A stretch of 38,514 bases of DNA. Source: Bacteroidota bacterium. GTDB lineage: Bacteria > Bacteroidota > Bacteroidia > B-17B0 > Aurantibacillaceae. How positions within the stretch are numbered: position 1 is the first letter of the stretch; the number at the start of each line of letters is the position of its first letter. The position numbers were made by a program, and so were the translations under genes. Of the stretch, positions 1 through 8,059 are shown piece after piece. Location of the stretch: contig JAAFIL010000033.1 in the NCBI GenBank assembly GCA_013297775.1, positions 1 through 38,514 on the forward strand. The letters are read 5' to 3'. Below the pieces are notes generated by a model. The model saw nothing but the letters and a program-made list of their open reading frames with translations, was not told the origin of the DNA and ran no database searches.

Positions 1-1
1 T

Positions 2-754
2 CGCGAATTAAAACAACTTTATCCCAATTTAAAATTGCACGCACTTGGGCCACCCGAAATAGCCCACATTACAAAACTCGAAAAAAGTACGCACACCGAA
101 GTTTTAAAAGCACTCAAAGACGCAGGGCTAGATAGCTTACCCGGTGCAGGTGCCGAAATATTAAACGATCGCGTACGGCGATTAATTAGCAAAGGCAAGT
201 GTACTGGTCGCGAATGGTTAGAGGTGATGCGGGCAGCTCATCAATTAGATATTACCACCAGTGCCACTATGATGTTTGGACACATCGAAACCATTTACGA
301 ACGCTTCGAGCATTTGGTTTGGTTACGCGAAGTTCAAGCCGAAAAGCCTGCACACGCCAAAGGATTTTTAGCATTTATTCCTTGGCCCTTTCAAGACGAT
401 GGCACGCTATTAAACCGTGTAAAAGGGGTAAAAAATACAACTACTGCCGACGAGTACATTCGCATGTTGGCTCTAAGTCGCATCATGCTCCCTAACATCA
501 TTAATATACAAGCCTCGTGGCTAACGGTAGGTAAAGCTACTGCGCAAGTTTGCTTGCACGCCGGCGCTAACGATTTTGGCAGTATTATGCTCGAAGAAAA
601 TGTAGTAAGTGTAGCGGGCGCACCACATCGGTTTACTTACAAACAGATTCAAGAAGCCATTACCGAAGCGGGCTTTACACCTCAATTGCGCAATCAACAA
701 TACGAATTCCGCACTTTACCCGAGCAAATTGAAGAACAAGTTATTGATTATTAA
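2..754 (+). CDS. mqnC: Cyclic dehypoxanthinyl futalosine synthase MqnC (3' part, cut by window start)
   Basis: Radical-SAM enzyme of the futalosine menaquinone pathway, which cyclises dehypoxanthine futalosine. The reading frame is open from the first bases (it reads RELKQLYPNL just before the LHALGPPEI stretch), so the real start and the CxxxCxxC cluster motif lie upstream of the window. The retained part shows family hallmarks: HALGPPEI, then LPGAGAEILNDRVR, then TTSATMMFGHIET, then a C-terminal half with GFLAFIPWPFQ and GANDFGSIMLEENVV. The TTG at 35 is an internal Leu codon, not a start. It converges on the DUF4349 gene with 36 bp between the stops and no clear terminator. Assignment rests on motif recognition; the close relative MqnE is less likely because of the GAGAEIL/FIPWPFQ pattern. 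Confidence 0.9.
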   Translation, partial: RELKQLYPNLKLHALGPPEIAHITKLEKSTHTEVLKALKDAGLDSLPGAGAEILNDRVRRLISKGKCTGREWLEVMRAAHQLDITTSATMMFGHIETIYERFEHLVWLREVQAEKPAHAKGFLAFIPWPFQDDGTLLNRVKGVKNTTTADEYIRMLALSRIMLPNIINIQASWLTVGKATAQVCLHAGANDFGSIMLEENVVSVAGAPHRFTYKQIQEAITEAGFTPQLRNQQYEFRTLPEQIEEQVIDY

Positions 755-790
755 TTTGCTATCCTAAGAAGACACTTATTTAAAAATTGT

Positions 791-1720
791 TTAACTCCGA
801 TTAATTTTTTCGGCAGATGTTTTGAGCTTTAAGCGTTGGCGGTAACGACGAAACCACAATAAAGCAATGAATAGTATTACAACCACTGGCCATATATAAA
901 CCAAAAACACCACGAAAGCAACAATACCTCTCCATCCCGTTGAAAGCGCATTTTTAATGCGTTCGCCAAAGGGATCGGGTTCGCTAGGTTTATAAGTATA
1001 AGCTTTGGTAAATACTAAACTTATATCTAGCGTACTCCAAGCCACTTGATTGTTTAAATAATTTAAGCGTCCTTCCGTGCTTTCTATCTCTTCTAAAATA
1101 ACACGAATGTTCTCTTCAATAGCCAATATATCTTTAATCGTATTCGCATTACTTAATAATTCGCGGTAGCGTTTCAAATAGGCACGCTTATTTAGTAACC
1201 GCGATTCCAGATCTACAAACTCTTCGGTTACATCGTTAGCATGTATGCTTTTATCATTTATTTCATCGCTACCCATTTCTAGCAAATTTATAAATGCTTC
1301 AAAATTTTGAGAAGGGATGCGCAATTTAAGTTGGTAAGTAGTGCTATAAGCCTCATTTTGTAATGCCTCCTTTTCGTAATACCCTTGTTGCTGCTTTAGC
1401 AAAGCATCTATCCTTTTTTTTGAAACCAAAATATCTTTAGAAACAAGTGTCAAACTTCCATCTTTAATAATGCGCTTTTCTTTCACCAAGGTGCTTTGCA
1501 ATACATTGGTCGAATTATCTTTTGCCTTTAATGACGCCAACCGTTTATCAACTGTTCCCGATGCCTCTCCATCTAAATTACTAATACTGGCAATTGCTTC
1601 ACTAGCCGCCATCTCAGTACCTTTGTTTTTTGAATCTGCTAAAGTTTCATCCTTATTGCAGGCCAACAATCCCAACAAAAAACAAAGTAATAAACTATAA
1701 TTTGCAAATTTCATGCGCAC
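791..1720 (-). CDS. DUF4349 family lipoprotein
   Basis: 309 aa envelope protein of unknown role. The N-terminus (MRMKFANYSLLL...LLGLLAC) is a lipoprotein signal with the lipid-attachment Cys at about residue 21, so it should be anchored in a membrane. A Ser/Ala/Asp-rich linker follows, then a DUF4349-like domain from about residue 80 (IIKDGSLTLVSKDI, YQLKLRIPSQNF, VDLESRLLNKRAYLKRYRELL, a coiled-coil middle) and a single membrane helix at about 265-288 (GIVAFVVFLVYIWPVVVILFIALLW) followed by a basic tail. This is the usual domain order of the family. A start three codons in (second Met) is also possible. A TATATTTG box, matching the Bacteroidota -7 consensus, lies just upstream. Function is not established; family members are often described only as cell-envelope proteins. 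Confidence 0.8.
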   Translation of the reverse strand: MRMKFANYSLLLCFLLGLLACNKDETLADSKNKGTEMAASEAIASISNLDGEASGTVDKRLASLKAKDNSTNVLQSTLVKEKRIIKDGSLTLVSKDILVSKKRIDALLKQQQGYYEKEALQNEAYSTTYQLKLRIPSQNFEAFINLLEMGSDEINDKSIHANDVTEEFVDLESRLLNKRAYLKRYRELLSNANTIKDILAIEENIRVILEEIESTEGRLNYLNNQVAWSTLDISLVFTKAYTYKPSEPDPFGERIKNALSTGWRGIVAFVVFLVYIWPVVVILFIALLWFRRYRQRLKLKTSAEKINRS

Positions 1721-1727
1721 TTTTTAT

Positions 1728-1735
1728 CAAATATA
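1728..1735 (-). promoter_or_regulatory. Putative -7 box (TATATTTG) for the DUF4349 gene
   Basis: The minus strand reads TATATTTG here, an exact match to the Bacteroidota housekeeping -7 pattern TAnnTTTG, 7 nt before the ATG. No convincing -33 TTG is visible at the usual distance, so this is a weak call. Confidence 0.35.
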
Positions 1736-1792
1736 ATAACTATTTAACACTAAATGCGGATAGATTCTCATTCCATCTACTTACTATTTTTT

Positions 1793-2040
1793 GGGCGTGT
1801 CCCCTCATCAATTTCTAGTGGCTGTGCTTCATCAATAGCCTGTTATCTGGCTAAAAGGTTACACTAAAACGTAAAGTCGGGGTCGGGCTATCGGCTTTAG
1901 CCAATGCAGCGTTGGCGGCTTTTGTTGCGGTCTGCGGGGTCTTCGTGCCTCAGCCTCCTCGCTCGCACAAAAGCACACCAACGCCCGCATTGGGCTACCG
2001 CCGAATTTATATTGAGCGAAGTCGAAATATCCCTCACGCA
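1793..2040 (+). repeat. SE1 structured dispersed element, copy A
   Basis: One of four full copies of a non-coding element. It opens with TTGGGCGTGTCCCC (GCGTG at 1795-1799) and closes with ATCCCTCACGC (CACGC at 2035-2039), so the ends pair. GTCGGGGTCGGGCT follows about 80 nt after the start and its GGGG can pair with the initial CCCC. The rest is a long imperfect hairpin whose arms run GGCTTTAGCCAATGC..GTTGG..GCTTTTGT and ACAAAAGC..CCAAC..GCATTGGGCTACCGCC. The loop (TGCGGGGTCTTCGTGCCTCA) is shared with copy B. A 60-aa reading frame on the opposite strand is a by-product of the conserved sequence. Confidence 0.8.
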
Positions 2041-2106
2041 AAAAGAATCTAAGAAAAAAGGTTTACTTCAAATTAAATTTAGTGTCAACAATTTATTCAT
2101 TTCTAT

Positions 2107-2373
2107 CTTTGCCCCTTTGCGTGCCACTAATTAACAAAAACAAATCACTCTAAATTCCTTTGCGAACTTTGCACCTTTGCGTGCCACCAATTAACAAAAA
2201 CAAATCACTCTAAATTCCTTTGCGACCTTTGCCCCTTTGCGTGCCACTAATCAACAAAAACAAACCCCTCTAAATTCCTCCTTTGCGATCTTTACCCCTC
2301 TGCGTGCCACTAATCAACAAAAATAAATCCCTCTAAATTCCTTCTTTGCGACCTTTGCGCCTTTGCGTGCCAC
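2107..2373. repeat. Tandem repeat array 1 (TTTGCG-rich, 60-63 bp unit)
   Basis: Five occurrences of the core CTTTGCnCCTTTGCGTGCCAC, with GTGCCAC at 2121, 2181, 2241, 2304 and 2367, hence spacings of 60, 60, 63 and 63 bp. Between the cores is a conserved AT-rich block (taat.aacaaaaa.aaat..ctctaaattcc). Whole units are alike, with no unique spacers, so this is a tandem repeat rather than CRISPR. The core matches, in reverse complement, that of the second array near 19.3 kb. Together with SE1 copy A it fills the gap between the flanking genes. Confidence 0.85.
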
Positions 2374-2427
2374 ATCCATTTCATAACTCTAAACCCACAC
2401 ATTCTATCACCCTCACTCAACTCCATC

Positions 2428-2468
2428 AAAAAAGCCCCGCCTCGGTGTGCTGAGGGGGGCTTTTTTTT
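2428..2468 (-). terminator. Rho-independent terminator of the M43 protease gene
   Basis: AAAAAAGCCCCGCCTC..GAGGGGGGCTTTTTT forms a GC-rich stem (one or two mismatches) with A/T tracts on both sides. It lies 17 bp beyond the stop of the minus-strand metalloprotease gene and could also work from the other strand. Confidence 0.8.
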
Positions 2469-2484
2469 GGGGATGATAATCTCT

Positions 2485-4905
2485 TTATTTATTAATGACA
2501 ATGCGTTTTACCACTTTTTCTTGTCCATTGTTGAGCGTTATAAAATACACACCACTCGCATACGAACTTAAATCGAGGTTAAACACTTGCGAACTCACAT
2601 TAGCGTATTGCCCTTTATTCATAATCTGTCCCATCGTATTTGTGATTACAATATCCACATTGTCTTCTTTCGGCAACGCAAAAACCAGTTGCACTTGACC
2701 ATTAGATGGATTTGGCAAAATGCCTATACTGTTGGCAAGTACATTATTTTCATTATTCAAACCAACACTATTACAAACAATTTTTGGTAAAATAGCCAAC
2801 GAAGCTTTTAGCTGCCAAGTACTATTAGTGCCATCATCAAACGGATACCAAACGTTATTACTCTGCATTTCCCACGCAGTAGAAACAGGATGCGTACTTT
2901 CGCCACTTGTAAACACAACGGCTGTATCGCCAGTAGTACTTGGTAAAGTTACACCCAATAAGAAATCGTTTGTAATAGCCGTTGAAGCTGCAAAATTAAA
3001 ACTATACGGACGAATAATATTAGTGGAGAATGCTAAATTAGGATCGCCGCAATATTTAACGCTGCTAGTAGCCGTGCTCGATGCTAAAATATTATTAATA
3101 GTAGCCGAGAAGGTATTAACGGCTGCACCCGAAGGACCAGAGGTGTTATTACCATTGTATAACTTAAAGGTTAAATTACTAGTTCCTTTTGTTCCAATGT
3201 TGGCTGTAGCGTGGCGGTAAAATAAAACAATTCCTCCGCTAACACGATAGTTCCCTACTAAACCTGCCGATGAATAATACTCTGCCTTTTCCTTATCGGC
3301 ATAGCCATTATTTCCACCTACATAACCTGGGGCAACACTACCCGAGCGAATAACGAATAAAGTATCGTTGTTATAGAAATTAGTTAAAGTATCGGGGCAA
3401 CTTAGCGCTACTGTGCAGCTATTTACAACAATAGTACGCGTAAATGAGTTAGTTCCTACGGTATTTGTTGCCACTAAACTAACCACATAAGTACCCGTAT
3501 TGGCAAAAGTAATACTTGGGTTAGCCGCCGTTGAATTAGGATTAAAAACTACACCCGCTGCTGGTGCTGCACTCCAAGCAAAGGTAGGAGGAGGATTACC
3601 CGCAGAATTATTACTTACACTTACTGCCGAAGAAGTACATGCCGTTGACGGGGCGTTAAAACTGGCCGTTGGAGCCGTAGTAATGGTTGAACTGCATACC
3701 GTATTTGTAAGCGAATTAGCCGTTAAGTTACTACGAAAAGTACCATTGGCCATAGCGGTTTGAATGCGTGTGCGTTGATCGTTAGTAAACATATACATAA
3801 CAGGATCGTCCGTATAATCCATAAAATTCATAAACATATTACCATTAGGCGCACCAGCACAAGAGTTAGTACCAGTTGCATAAAGCGGATAGGTGGGGGC
3901 ACCATAGTTTTGCCCATACTCTCCACCCGCAAAACCACCTTTTTGTGGAGGGGTATCGGCACAATAATCCGTAGCCGAACAATCGCCCGCAACAACAGGT
4001 GCTCCTGTTCCATTAGGCTGCCCATCGCCGCCAATATGACGTAAACCCACCCAATGTCCTACCTCGTGGGTGGCCGTGCGACCTCGGTTATAGGTTGGGT
4101 CTAACGTTCCAACAGTACCCGTTGCACTAGCCCATAACCAAACTCCATCCGTTGTTGCAGTTCCAAAACTACCACCAAGCCCCGTTAATCCTGTTCCAGC
4201 AGGAAATGAGGCAAAGCCCAATAAGTTAGGTCCTGTAAAATTGGGTGCACCGCTATTATATTGGTGCGTTACCCAGATATTCAAATATTTAGTCGGATTC
4301 CAAATGGTTTGTGGTTTAACCGTTGTATTAATAAACGATTGGAATGACGCTGGTGTATTGTAAACACTATTAGCTGGGTCTTTTTGAGTAACACCCGTAA
4401 AGGTATTAAAATCAATACGGTCAATGCCTGGCGTAGCCATTGTAGCACCACCAGGTGTTTTATTAGCCAAACAGAAAAAGATATTGCAATTAGCTTTAGC
4501 CGGAGCAAATGGTGCGGGTGCATTGGCATTGTTTAGTCCTACTCCCGCAAAATCGTTATTTAACACGGCAATTTGCGAAGTTACCTGCGCCACGCTGAGG
4601 TTAGGATAGGTACCAATGGCTTGGCCACCATGTATAATGTGAAAAATAACAGGAATAGTGTAATTGGCTACTGCCGCACCTTTAGCTTGCTGTTGTTGCT
4701 GTTTAAATTCTTCTACTTTCTGATTAAACCAAGCATCCCACTCGGGCGGCGGGGCGGGTGTTGCACATCCTCTGTTCACTAATTGTCTTTTTTGTTCTTG
4801 TAGCACAGCTACATTTCCATTTTTAGACGCTGTACGACCTTTTTGAGCCATTGCGCCTATACATAGTACTAAGCTTAGTGCCCCTAATTGTAAGTGTTTC
4901 CTCAT
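2485..4905 (-). CDS. Secreted M43 (pappalysin-type) zinc metalloprotease with PKD domain and T9SS sorting domain
   Basis: 806 aa extracellular protease exported by Sec and then T9SS. A signal peptide (MRKHLQLGALSLVLCIGAMAQ) is followed by the catalytic domain, with the zinc motif HEVGHWVGLRH at residues 280-290 (HExxHxxGxxH) and the Met-turn segment MNFMDYTDD near 360. A PKD-like Ig domain spans about 410-495 (TASFNAPS..., GTYVVSLVATN). A beta-sandwich-like region of unclear identity follows, and the last ~80 residues form a type A sorting domain (GILPNPSNGQVQLVF ... SGVYFITLNNG..VVKRIVINK). This is the order seen in cytophagalysin-like Bacteroidota proteases. It probably degrades external protein; substrate unknown. 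All catalytic residues appear intact. It has its own strong terminator and no co-directional close neighbour. Confidence 0.9.
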   Translation of the reverse strand: MRKHLQLGALSLVLCIGAMAQKGRTASKNGNVAVLQEQKRQLVNRGCATPAPPPEWDAWFNQKVEEFKQQQQQAKGAAVANYTIPVIFHIIHGGQAIGTYPNLSVAQVTSQIAVLNNDFAGVGLNNANAPAPFAPAKANCNIFFCLANKTPGGATMATPGIDRIDFNTFTGVTQKDPANSVYNTPASFQSFINTTVKPQTIWNPTKYLNIWVTHQYNSGAPNFTGPNLLGFASFPAGTGLTGLGGSFGTATTDGVWLWASATGTVGTLDPTYNRGRTATHEVGHWVGLRHIGGDGQPNGTGAPVVAGDCSATDYCADTPPQKGGFAGGEYGQNYGAPTYPLYATGTNSCAGAPNGNMFMNFMDYTDDPVMYMFTNDQRTRIQTAMANGTFRSNLTANSLTNTVCSSTITTAPTASFNAPSTACTSSAVSVSNNSAGNPPPTFAWSAAPAAGVVFNPNSTAANPSITFANTGTYVVSLVATNTVGTNSFTRTIVVNSCTVALSCPDTLTNFYNNDTLFVIRSGSVAPGYVGGNNGYADKEKAEYYSSAGLVGNYRVSGGIVLFYRHATANIGTKGTSNLTFKLYNGNNTSGPSGAAVNTFSATINNILASSTATSSVKYCGDPNLAFSTNIIRPYSFNFAASTAITNDFLLGVTLPSTTGDTAVVFTSGESTHPVSTAWEMQSNNVWYPFDDGTNSTWQLKASLAILPKIVCNSVGLNNENNVLANSIGILPNPSNGQVQLVFALPKEDNVDIVITNTMGQIMNKGQYANVSSQVFNLDLSSYASGVYFITLNNGQEKVVKRIVINK

Positions 4906-5129
4906 GTTAAAATAAAATAATAAATACTTAACGTTAAATTTTAAAATAAAATTCGAGAAAAAGATGTTTTCAGTCTTTTTTCGATAGTATTTTTTCTACT
5001 TTTTCGACAAAGCCTATTTCTAAACGATAAAATAATTTAGATAACCTCATTTTAAACATTAGCCTGTCCACAATATTAAGTAGCCCACATCTATTGACTT
5101 TAAAAAGAATATTACTTTTAAAATTAATA

Positions 5130-5657
5130 GTGTATATACGGCGTAAAATAGTTATTCTCATGTGCTTTGCAGTTTTTATAGCTTGTAAAGGCAAACAGAA
5201 GTCAACTAAAACCGAAACTAAAAAACCCGATGAAGTAAAAACCAACACCAAAGTTCTTTCAACAAAAACGGGCATTCCAGAAAAAGAAATGACCAATAAA
5301 AAACTATATAAATTTATTGATGAATGGTATGGCGTACCCTATAAATTTGGAGGTTGCACCAAAAGTGGTGTAGATTGCAGTTGCTTTACCAATCAACTCT
5401 TTAAAGAAGTATTTAATCAAACGCTTGCTCGCTCTTCGCGCGATATTTATAAAGAGAGCGAAAAAATAAAAACACAGGCTTTAAAAGAAGGTGATTTTGT
5501 CTTTTTTAAAATCAATAGCCAAGAGGTTAGCCATGTGGGTGTTTTTTTAACCAACTCTAAATTTGTGCACGCCAGCACCAGCAAAGGCGTTATGGTAAGC
5601 GACCTTAACGATGCCTACTATAAAAAATATTACTTTGGTGCCGGCCGAACTAAATGA
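5130..5657 (+). CDS. NlpC/P60-family (C40) cell-wall hydrolase lipoprotein
   Basis: Cysteine peptidase of the NlpC/P60 fold, expected to cut peptidoglycan stem peptides at the envelope. I prefer the GTG at 5130 because it gives a compact lipoprotein signal: MYIRRK, a hydrophobic run, then VFIAC with the lipidated Cys at residue 19. A TTG at 5094 and an ATG at 5160 are alternatives. After a Lys/Thr-rich linker the domain begins at WYGVPYKFGG, followed by the catalytic Cys in SGVDCSCFTNQLF, GDFVFFK, the catalytic His in SHVGVFL, and FVHAS. At 175 aa it is a minimal single-domain member. It is followed by an independent promoter for the next gene, so it is probably transcribed alone. Confidence 0.85.
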   Translation: MYIRRKIVILMCFAVFIACKGKQKSTKTETKKPDEVKTNTKVLSTKTGIPEKEMTNKKLYKFIDEWYGVPYKFGGCTKSGVDCSCFTNQLFKEVFNQTLARSSRDIYKESEKIKTQALKEGDFVFFKINSQEVSHVGVFLTNSKFVHASTSKGVMVSDLNDAYYKKYYFGAGRTK

Positions 5658-5689
5658 GACCAATGTTTACACTCCATTCATAAAAAAAT

Positions 5690-5719
5690 TTGGTTAAGCT
5701 AACCTAGCCCTTATCTTTG
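5690..5719 (+). promoter_or_regulatory. Promoter of the ompH-like/mazG-like operon
   Basis: TTG at 5690-5692 and TATCTTTG at 5712-5719 match the Bacteroidota primary sigma consensus (-33 TTG, -7 TAnnTTTG) with a 19-nt gap. The ATG at 5737 would leave a leader of roughly 10-12 nt. This is the cleanest promoter in the left half of the window. Confidence 0.65.
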
Positions 5720-5736
5720 CCACAAATTTAAAATCT

Positions 5737-6384
5737 ATGAAACCTTTACTTATTGGGTTAAATCTTTTACTCACCGCTGCTGTTATTTACTTATTTGTGA
5801 AAGTAAATACCCTAGGTGAAAATTCTACCGAAAAAACAAAAGCAATAAAAACAGATGAAGTTGTAACAAATAAAGCGGTCAACTCTACTGGAGTTTTAAC
5901 AGGCAAAATTGCTTTTATCAATATTGATTCGTTAAACGAAAAAAGTTTGTACATAAAAGATTTAATGAAAGAATTAAATGGCCGCAAATCTTCGTTAGAG
6001 GGAAGTTTTCAAAGTTTGCAAAACACTTACCAAAATAAAATGCAAGAGTTACAAGAGTCCTATAAAGCGGGTATAGCCTCCGAAGCGCAATTAAAAGCCG
6101 AAGCGCAAAAAATTCGTCAAATGGAAAATGACATGGCCAATAAGCAAGTGCAAATGGATAACTTAGTAACAGAAATAGGCGAAAAAAATGCCAAGTTTCA
6201 AAACGATGTTAGAAATTTTCTTAAAGAATTTACACAAGGCGAATACGATTATGTATTGAGTTATAGCAGTGCCAGCCCAGCTTTATTAATTGGTAATGCA
6301 CAATTAGATTTAACACAAGACGTTATTAAACAATTAAACACACGCTACGAAGCCGATAAAGCCACTAAATCCTCAAAAAAATAA
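5737..6384 (+). CDS. OmpH/Skp-like periplasmic chaperone
   Basis: 215 aa. An N-terminal hydrophobic segment (LLIGLNLLLTAAVIYLFVKV, residues 4-23) acts as a signal or anchor. The OmpH-type beta strand GKIAFINIDSLNEK follows at about 56-70, then a long charged coiled coil (about 75-165: LKDLMKEL-like heptads, QNTYQNKMQELQESYKAG, QKIRQMENDMANKQ) and a C-terminal strand region (YDYVLSYSSASPALLIGNAQLDLTQDVIKQLN). This is the Skp jellyfish pattern of a chaperone that holds unfolded outer-membrane proteins. It shares a transcript with the MazG-like gene (2-nt gap). The closing LNxRY segment is typical of Bacteroidota OmpH paralogues. Confidence 0.85.
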   Translation: MKPLLIGLNLLLTAAVIYLFVKVNTLGENSTEKTKAIKTDEVVTNKAVNSTGVLTGKIAFINIDSLNEKSLYIKDLMKELNGRKSSLEGSFQSLQNTYQNKMQELQESYKAGIASEAQLKAEAQKIRQMENDMANKQVQMDNLVTEIGEKNAKFQNDVRNFLKEFTQGEYDYVLSYSSASPALLIGNAQLDLTQDVIKQLNTRYEADKATKSSKK

Positions 6385-6386
6385 AC

Positions 6387-6779
6387 ATGAGCCAATTATA
6401 TACTAAAATAAAATCAGTCGAAAATTTTCACGAGGTATTTCAAATTGGCAATGCAACGCAACCTACTTTGGTTTCGGAACGAGATTACACCTTGCGTTTT
6501 AACCTCATTAAAGAAGAAAACGAAGAGTATTTAGAAGCTTGTAAAAATGGCGATTTAGTTGAAATAGCCGATGCCTTAGGCGATCAACTCTACATTTTAT
6601 TTGGTACTATTTTAAAACATGGCCTACAACATAAAATAGAAGAGGTATATGATGAAATACATCGGAGCAACATGAGTAAACTCGACGAAAATGGCGCCCC
6701 TATTTTTAGAGAAGATGGTAAAATTTTAAAAAGCAATTTATACTTTAAGCCCAACATAAAATCGGTGTTAGATAAATAA
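6387..6779 (+). CDS. MazG-like nucleotide pyrophosphohydrolase
   Basis: 130 aa all-helical NTP-PPase of the MazG/phosphoribosyl-ATP pyrophosphohydrolase superfamily, expected to hydrolyse (d)NTPs or a related nucleotide to the monophosphate and pyrophosphate. The metal-binding signature is present: E43 E44 N E46 E47 in IKEENEEY, then E59-I-A-D62-A-L-G-D66. The C-terminus reads SNMSKLDENGAPIFREDGKILKS, as in phage and bacterial stand-alone versions that end in an extended tail. It sits two bases after the OmpH-like gene, so the pair should be co-transcribed. Substrate is not predictable from sequence; a house-cleaning role is a family-based inference. Confidence 0.85.
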   Translation: MSQLYTKIKSVENFHEVFQIGNATQPTLVSERDYTLRFNLIKEENEEYLEACKNGDLVEIADALGDQLYILFGTILKHGLQHKIEEVYDEIHRSNMSKLDENGAPIFREDGKILKSNLYFKPNIKSVLDK

Positions 6780-6830
6780 GTTAAAGCCCACTAAACAATA
6801 AACAGTAATTTTACACGTTAATACTCATAT

Positions 6831-7907
6831 CTGAAAAATTTAAGTTTCATATTTGTTTACGCCGCTCTCTTGTGCTTCAATCCTGTAAAAGCACAAATAG
6901 GTGGCATTGGTTCTTACCGCTTTTTAAGCATCCCTCTAACAGCGCGCGCTGCGGCCTTGGGCGGCAACCCTATTGCCGTGTGGGATAACGATGTTAATTT
7001 AATGTACAGCAATCCGGCTTTGCTTAACAAAGGCATGAACCGCCAATTAAGCGCTAATTATTGCAACTACGTGTCGGATATGAATTTTGGTTATTTAGGT
7101 TATGCTCATCACCTTAGCGATAAACATGGCACCATTGGTGGCGGACTCGAATTTTTTAATTTTGGTAAAATTCAAGGGTACGACGAGTTCGATCAAAAAA
7201 CAAGAATGATTCAAGCGAGCGATTACATGTTGTCGTTAAACTACGCCAAAGCCATGGATGATAGTAGCTTTCAAATTGGTGTGGCTCTAAAAACAATTTA
7301 TTCGCAATACGACGAATTTTGGAGTATGGGCAATGCCCTCGATTTTGGCGTAACCTATCACAACAAAAAAAACTTAACCCTTAGTGTTGTTGCTAAAAAT
7401 ATTGGTATTATTTATAAAAATTACTCGGCGGTTAACGGCGTAACCGAAAAGTTACCACAAAACGTTCAGTTAGGTTTAAGTTATAAACTACCCAAAGCGC
7501 CCTTGCGCTTAATGGTAACCTACGACCAATTATTACGATGGAACTTGAATTACATTAGCCCTATTGATACGGCGGGTAAAAATAGTACGTTTGGTCAAGA
7601 TAACACCGTAAAAAAAGACAGCAGTAATTGGCAAAAATTTCAAACTAATTTCGGAAACCGAAGCGATGTATTCATGCGCCATATTATTATTGGTGCCGAA
7701 ATTTTAGTAACTAAAAACTTACACATTCGTGTGGGCTACAACTACCGCCGCCAGCGCGAGTTTCGCCTACCCGAGCGCAGAGGTGCGGGTGGCTTAAGTT
7801 TAGGCTTTGGCTTTAACATTAAACGTTTTGGCATTAGCTATTCATTTAATAAAATGGCATTGCCAGGTAATTCAAGTATTTTTAGTTTTACTTATCGCCT
7901 ATCTTAA
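6831..7907 (+). CDS. porQ: Type IX secretion system protein PorQ
   Basis: Outer-membrane beta-barrel of the T9SS, linked in Porphyromonas to the attachment complex that processes cargo sorting domains. Hallmarks after the signal peptide are GGIGSYRFLSIPLTARAAALGG, then NPALL near residue 55, GTIGGGLEFFNFG, and a C-terminal barrel ending IFSFTYRLS. No ATG lies upstream of the conserved domain in frame. The frame is open from 6822, and reading from the CTG at 6831 gives a textbook signal peptide (MKNLSFIFVYAALLCFNPVKAQ), so I place the start there; the next candidate, TTG at 6870, would cut the signal peptide in half. Fits with the four T9SS cargo genes in the window. Confidence 0.88.
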   Translation: MKNLSFIFVYAALLCFNPVKAQIGGIGSYRFLSIPLTARAAALGGNPIAVWDNDVNLMYSNPALLNKGMNRQLSANYCNYVSDMNFGYLGYAHHLSDKHGTIGGGLEFFNFGKIQGYDEFDQKTRMIQASDYMLSLNYAKAMDDSSFQIGVALKTIYSQYDEFWSMGNALDFGVTYHNKKNLTLSVVAKNIGIIYKNYSAVNGVTEKLPQNVQLGLSYKLPKAPLRLMVTYDQLLRWNLNYISPIDTAGKNSTFGQDNTVKKDSSNWQKFQTNFGNRSDVFMRHIIIGAEILVTKNLHIRVGYNYRRQREFRLPERRGAGGLSLGFGFNIKRFGISYSFNKMALPGNSSIFSFTYRLS

Positions 7908-8046
7908 CACCAATTAATTTTAAAAGGTTTATTTTTTAGGCTTAACTCAGGCTTAATGCTGATTTAACTTAAACTAGACCAGTAGGTTAATTTTTACGAT
8001 AAACGAGTATATTCTACCCTTTAGATAAAAAATCCGATAAAAATCG

Positions 8047-8054
8047 TACATTTG
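8047..8054 (+). promoter_or_regulatory. Putative -7 box (TACATTTG) almost touching the next start codon
   Basis: TACATTTG matches TAnnTTTG exactly and ends 5 nt before the ATG at 8060. A TTA (not TTG) lies at 8021-8023, 23 nt upstream. If used, the transcript would be leaderless or nearly so. Confidence 0.4.
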
Positions 8055-8059
8055 ACTAA

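Noticed and set aside
1859-2041. 60-aa minus-strand frame (REGYFDFAQYKFGGSP...) also visible in the other SE1 copies
   Set aside because: It lies inside SE1; the similarity follows the conserved DNA structure, copy B does not keep the frame, and changes track base pairing rather than codon position.
2107-2373. Regular 60-bp repeats as a possible CRISPR array
   Set aside because: The whole unit including the 'spacer' is conserved, there are no unique spacers and no cas genes.
2720-4782. Several 60-170 aa plus-strand frames opposite the M43 protease
   Set aside because: They are antisense shadows of a well-supported coding gene with a catalytic motif and sorting domain.
4970-5296. 108-aa minus-strand frame overlapping the NlpC/P60 gene
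   Set aside because: It is antisense to the clear lipoprotein/NlpC coding sequence and resembles no known protein.
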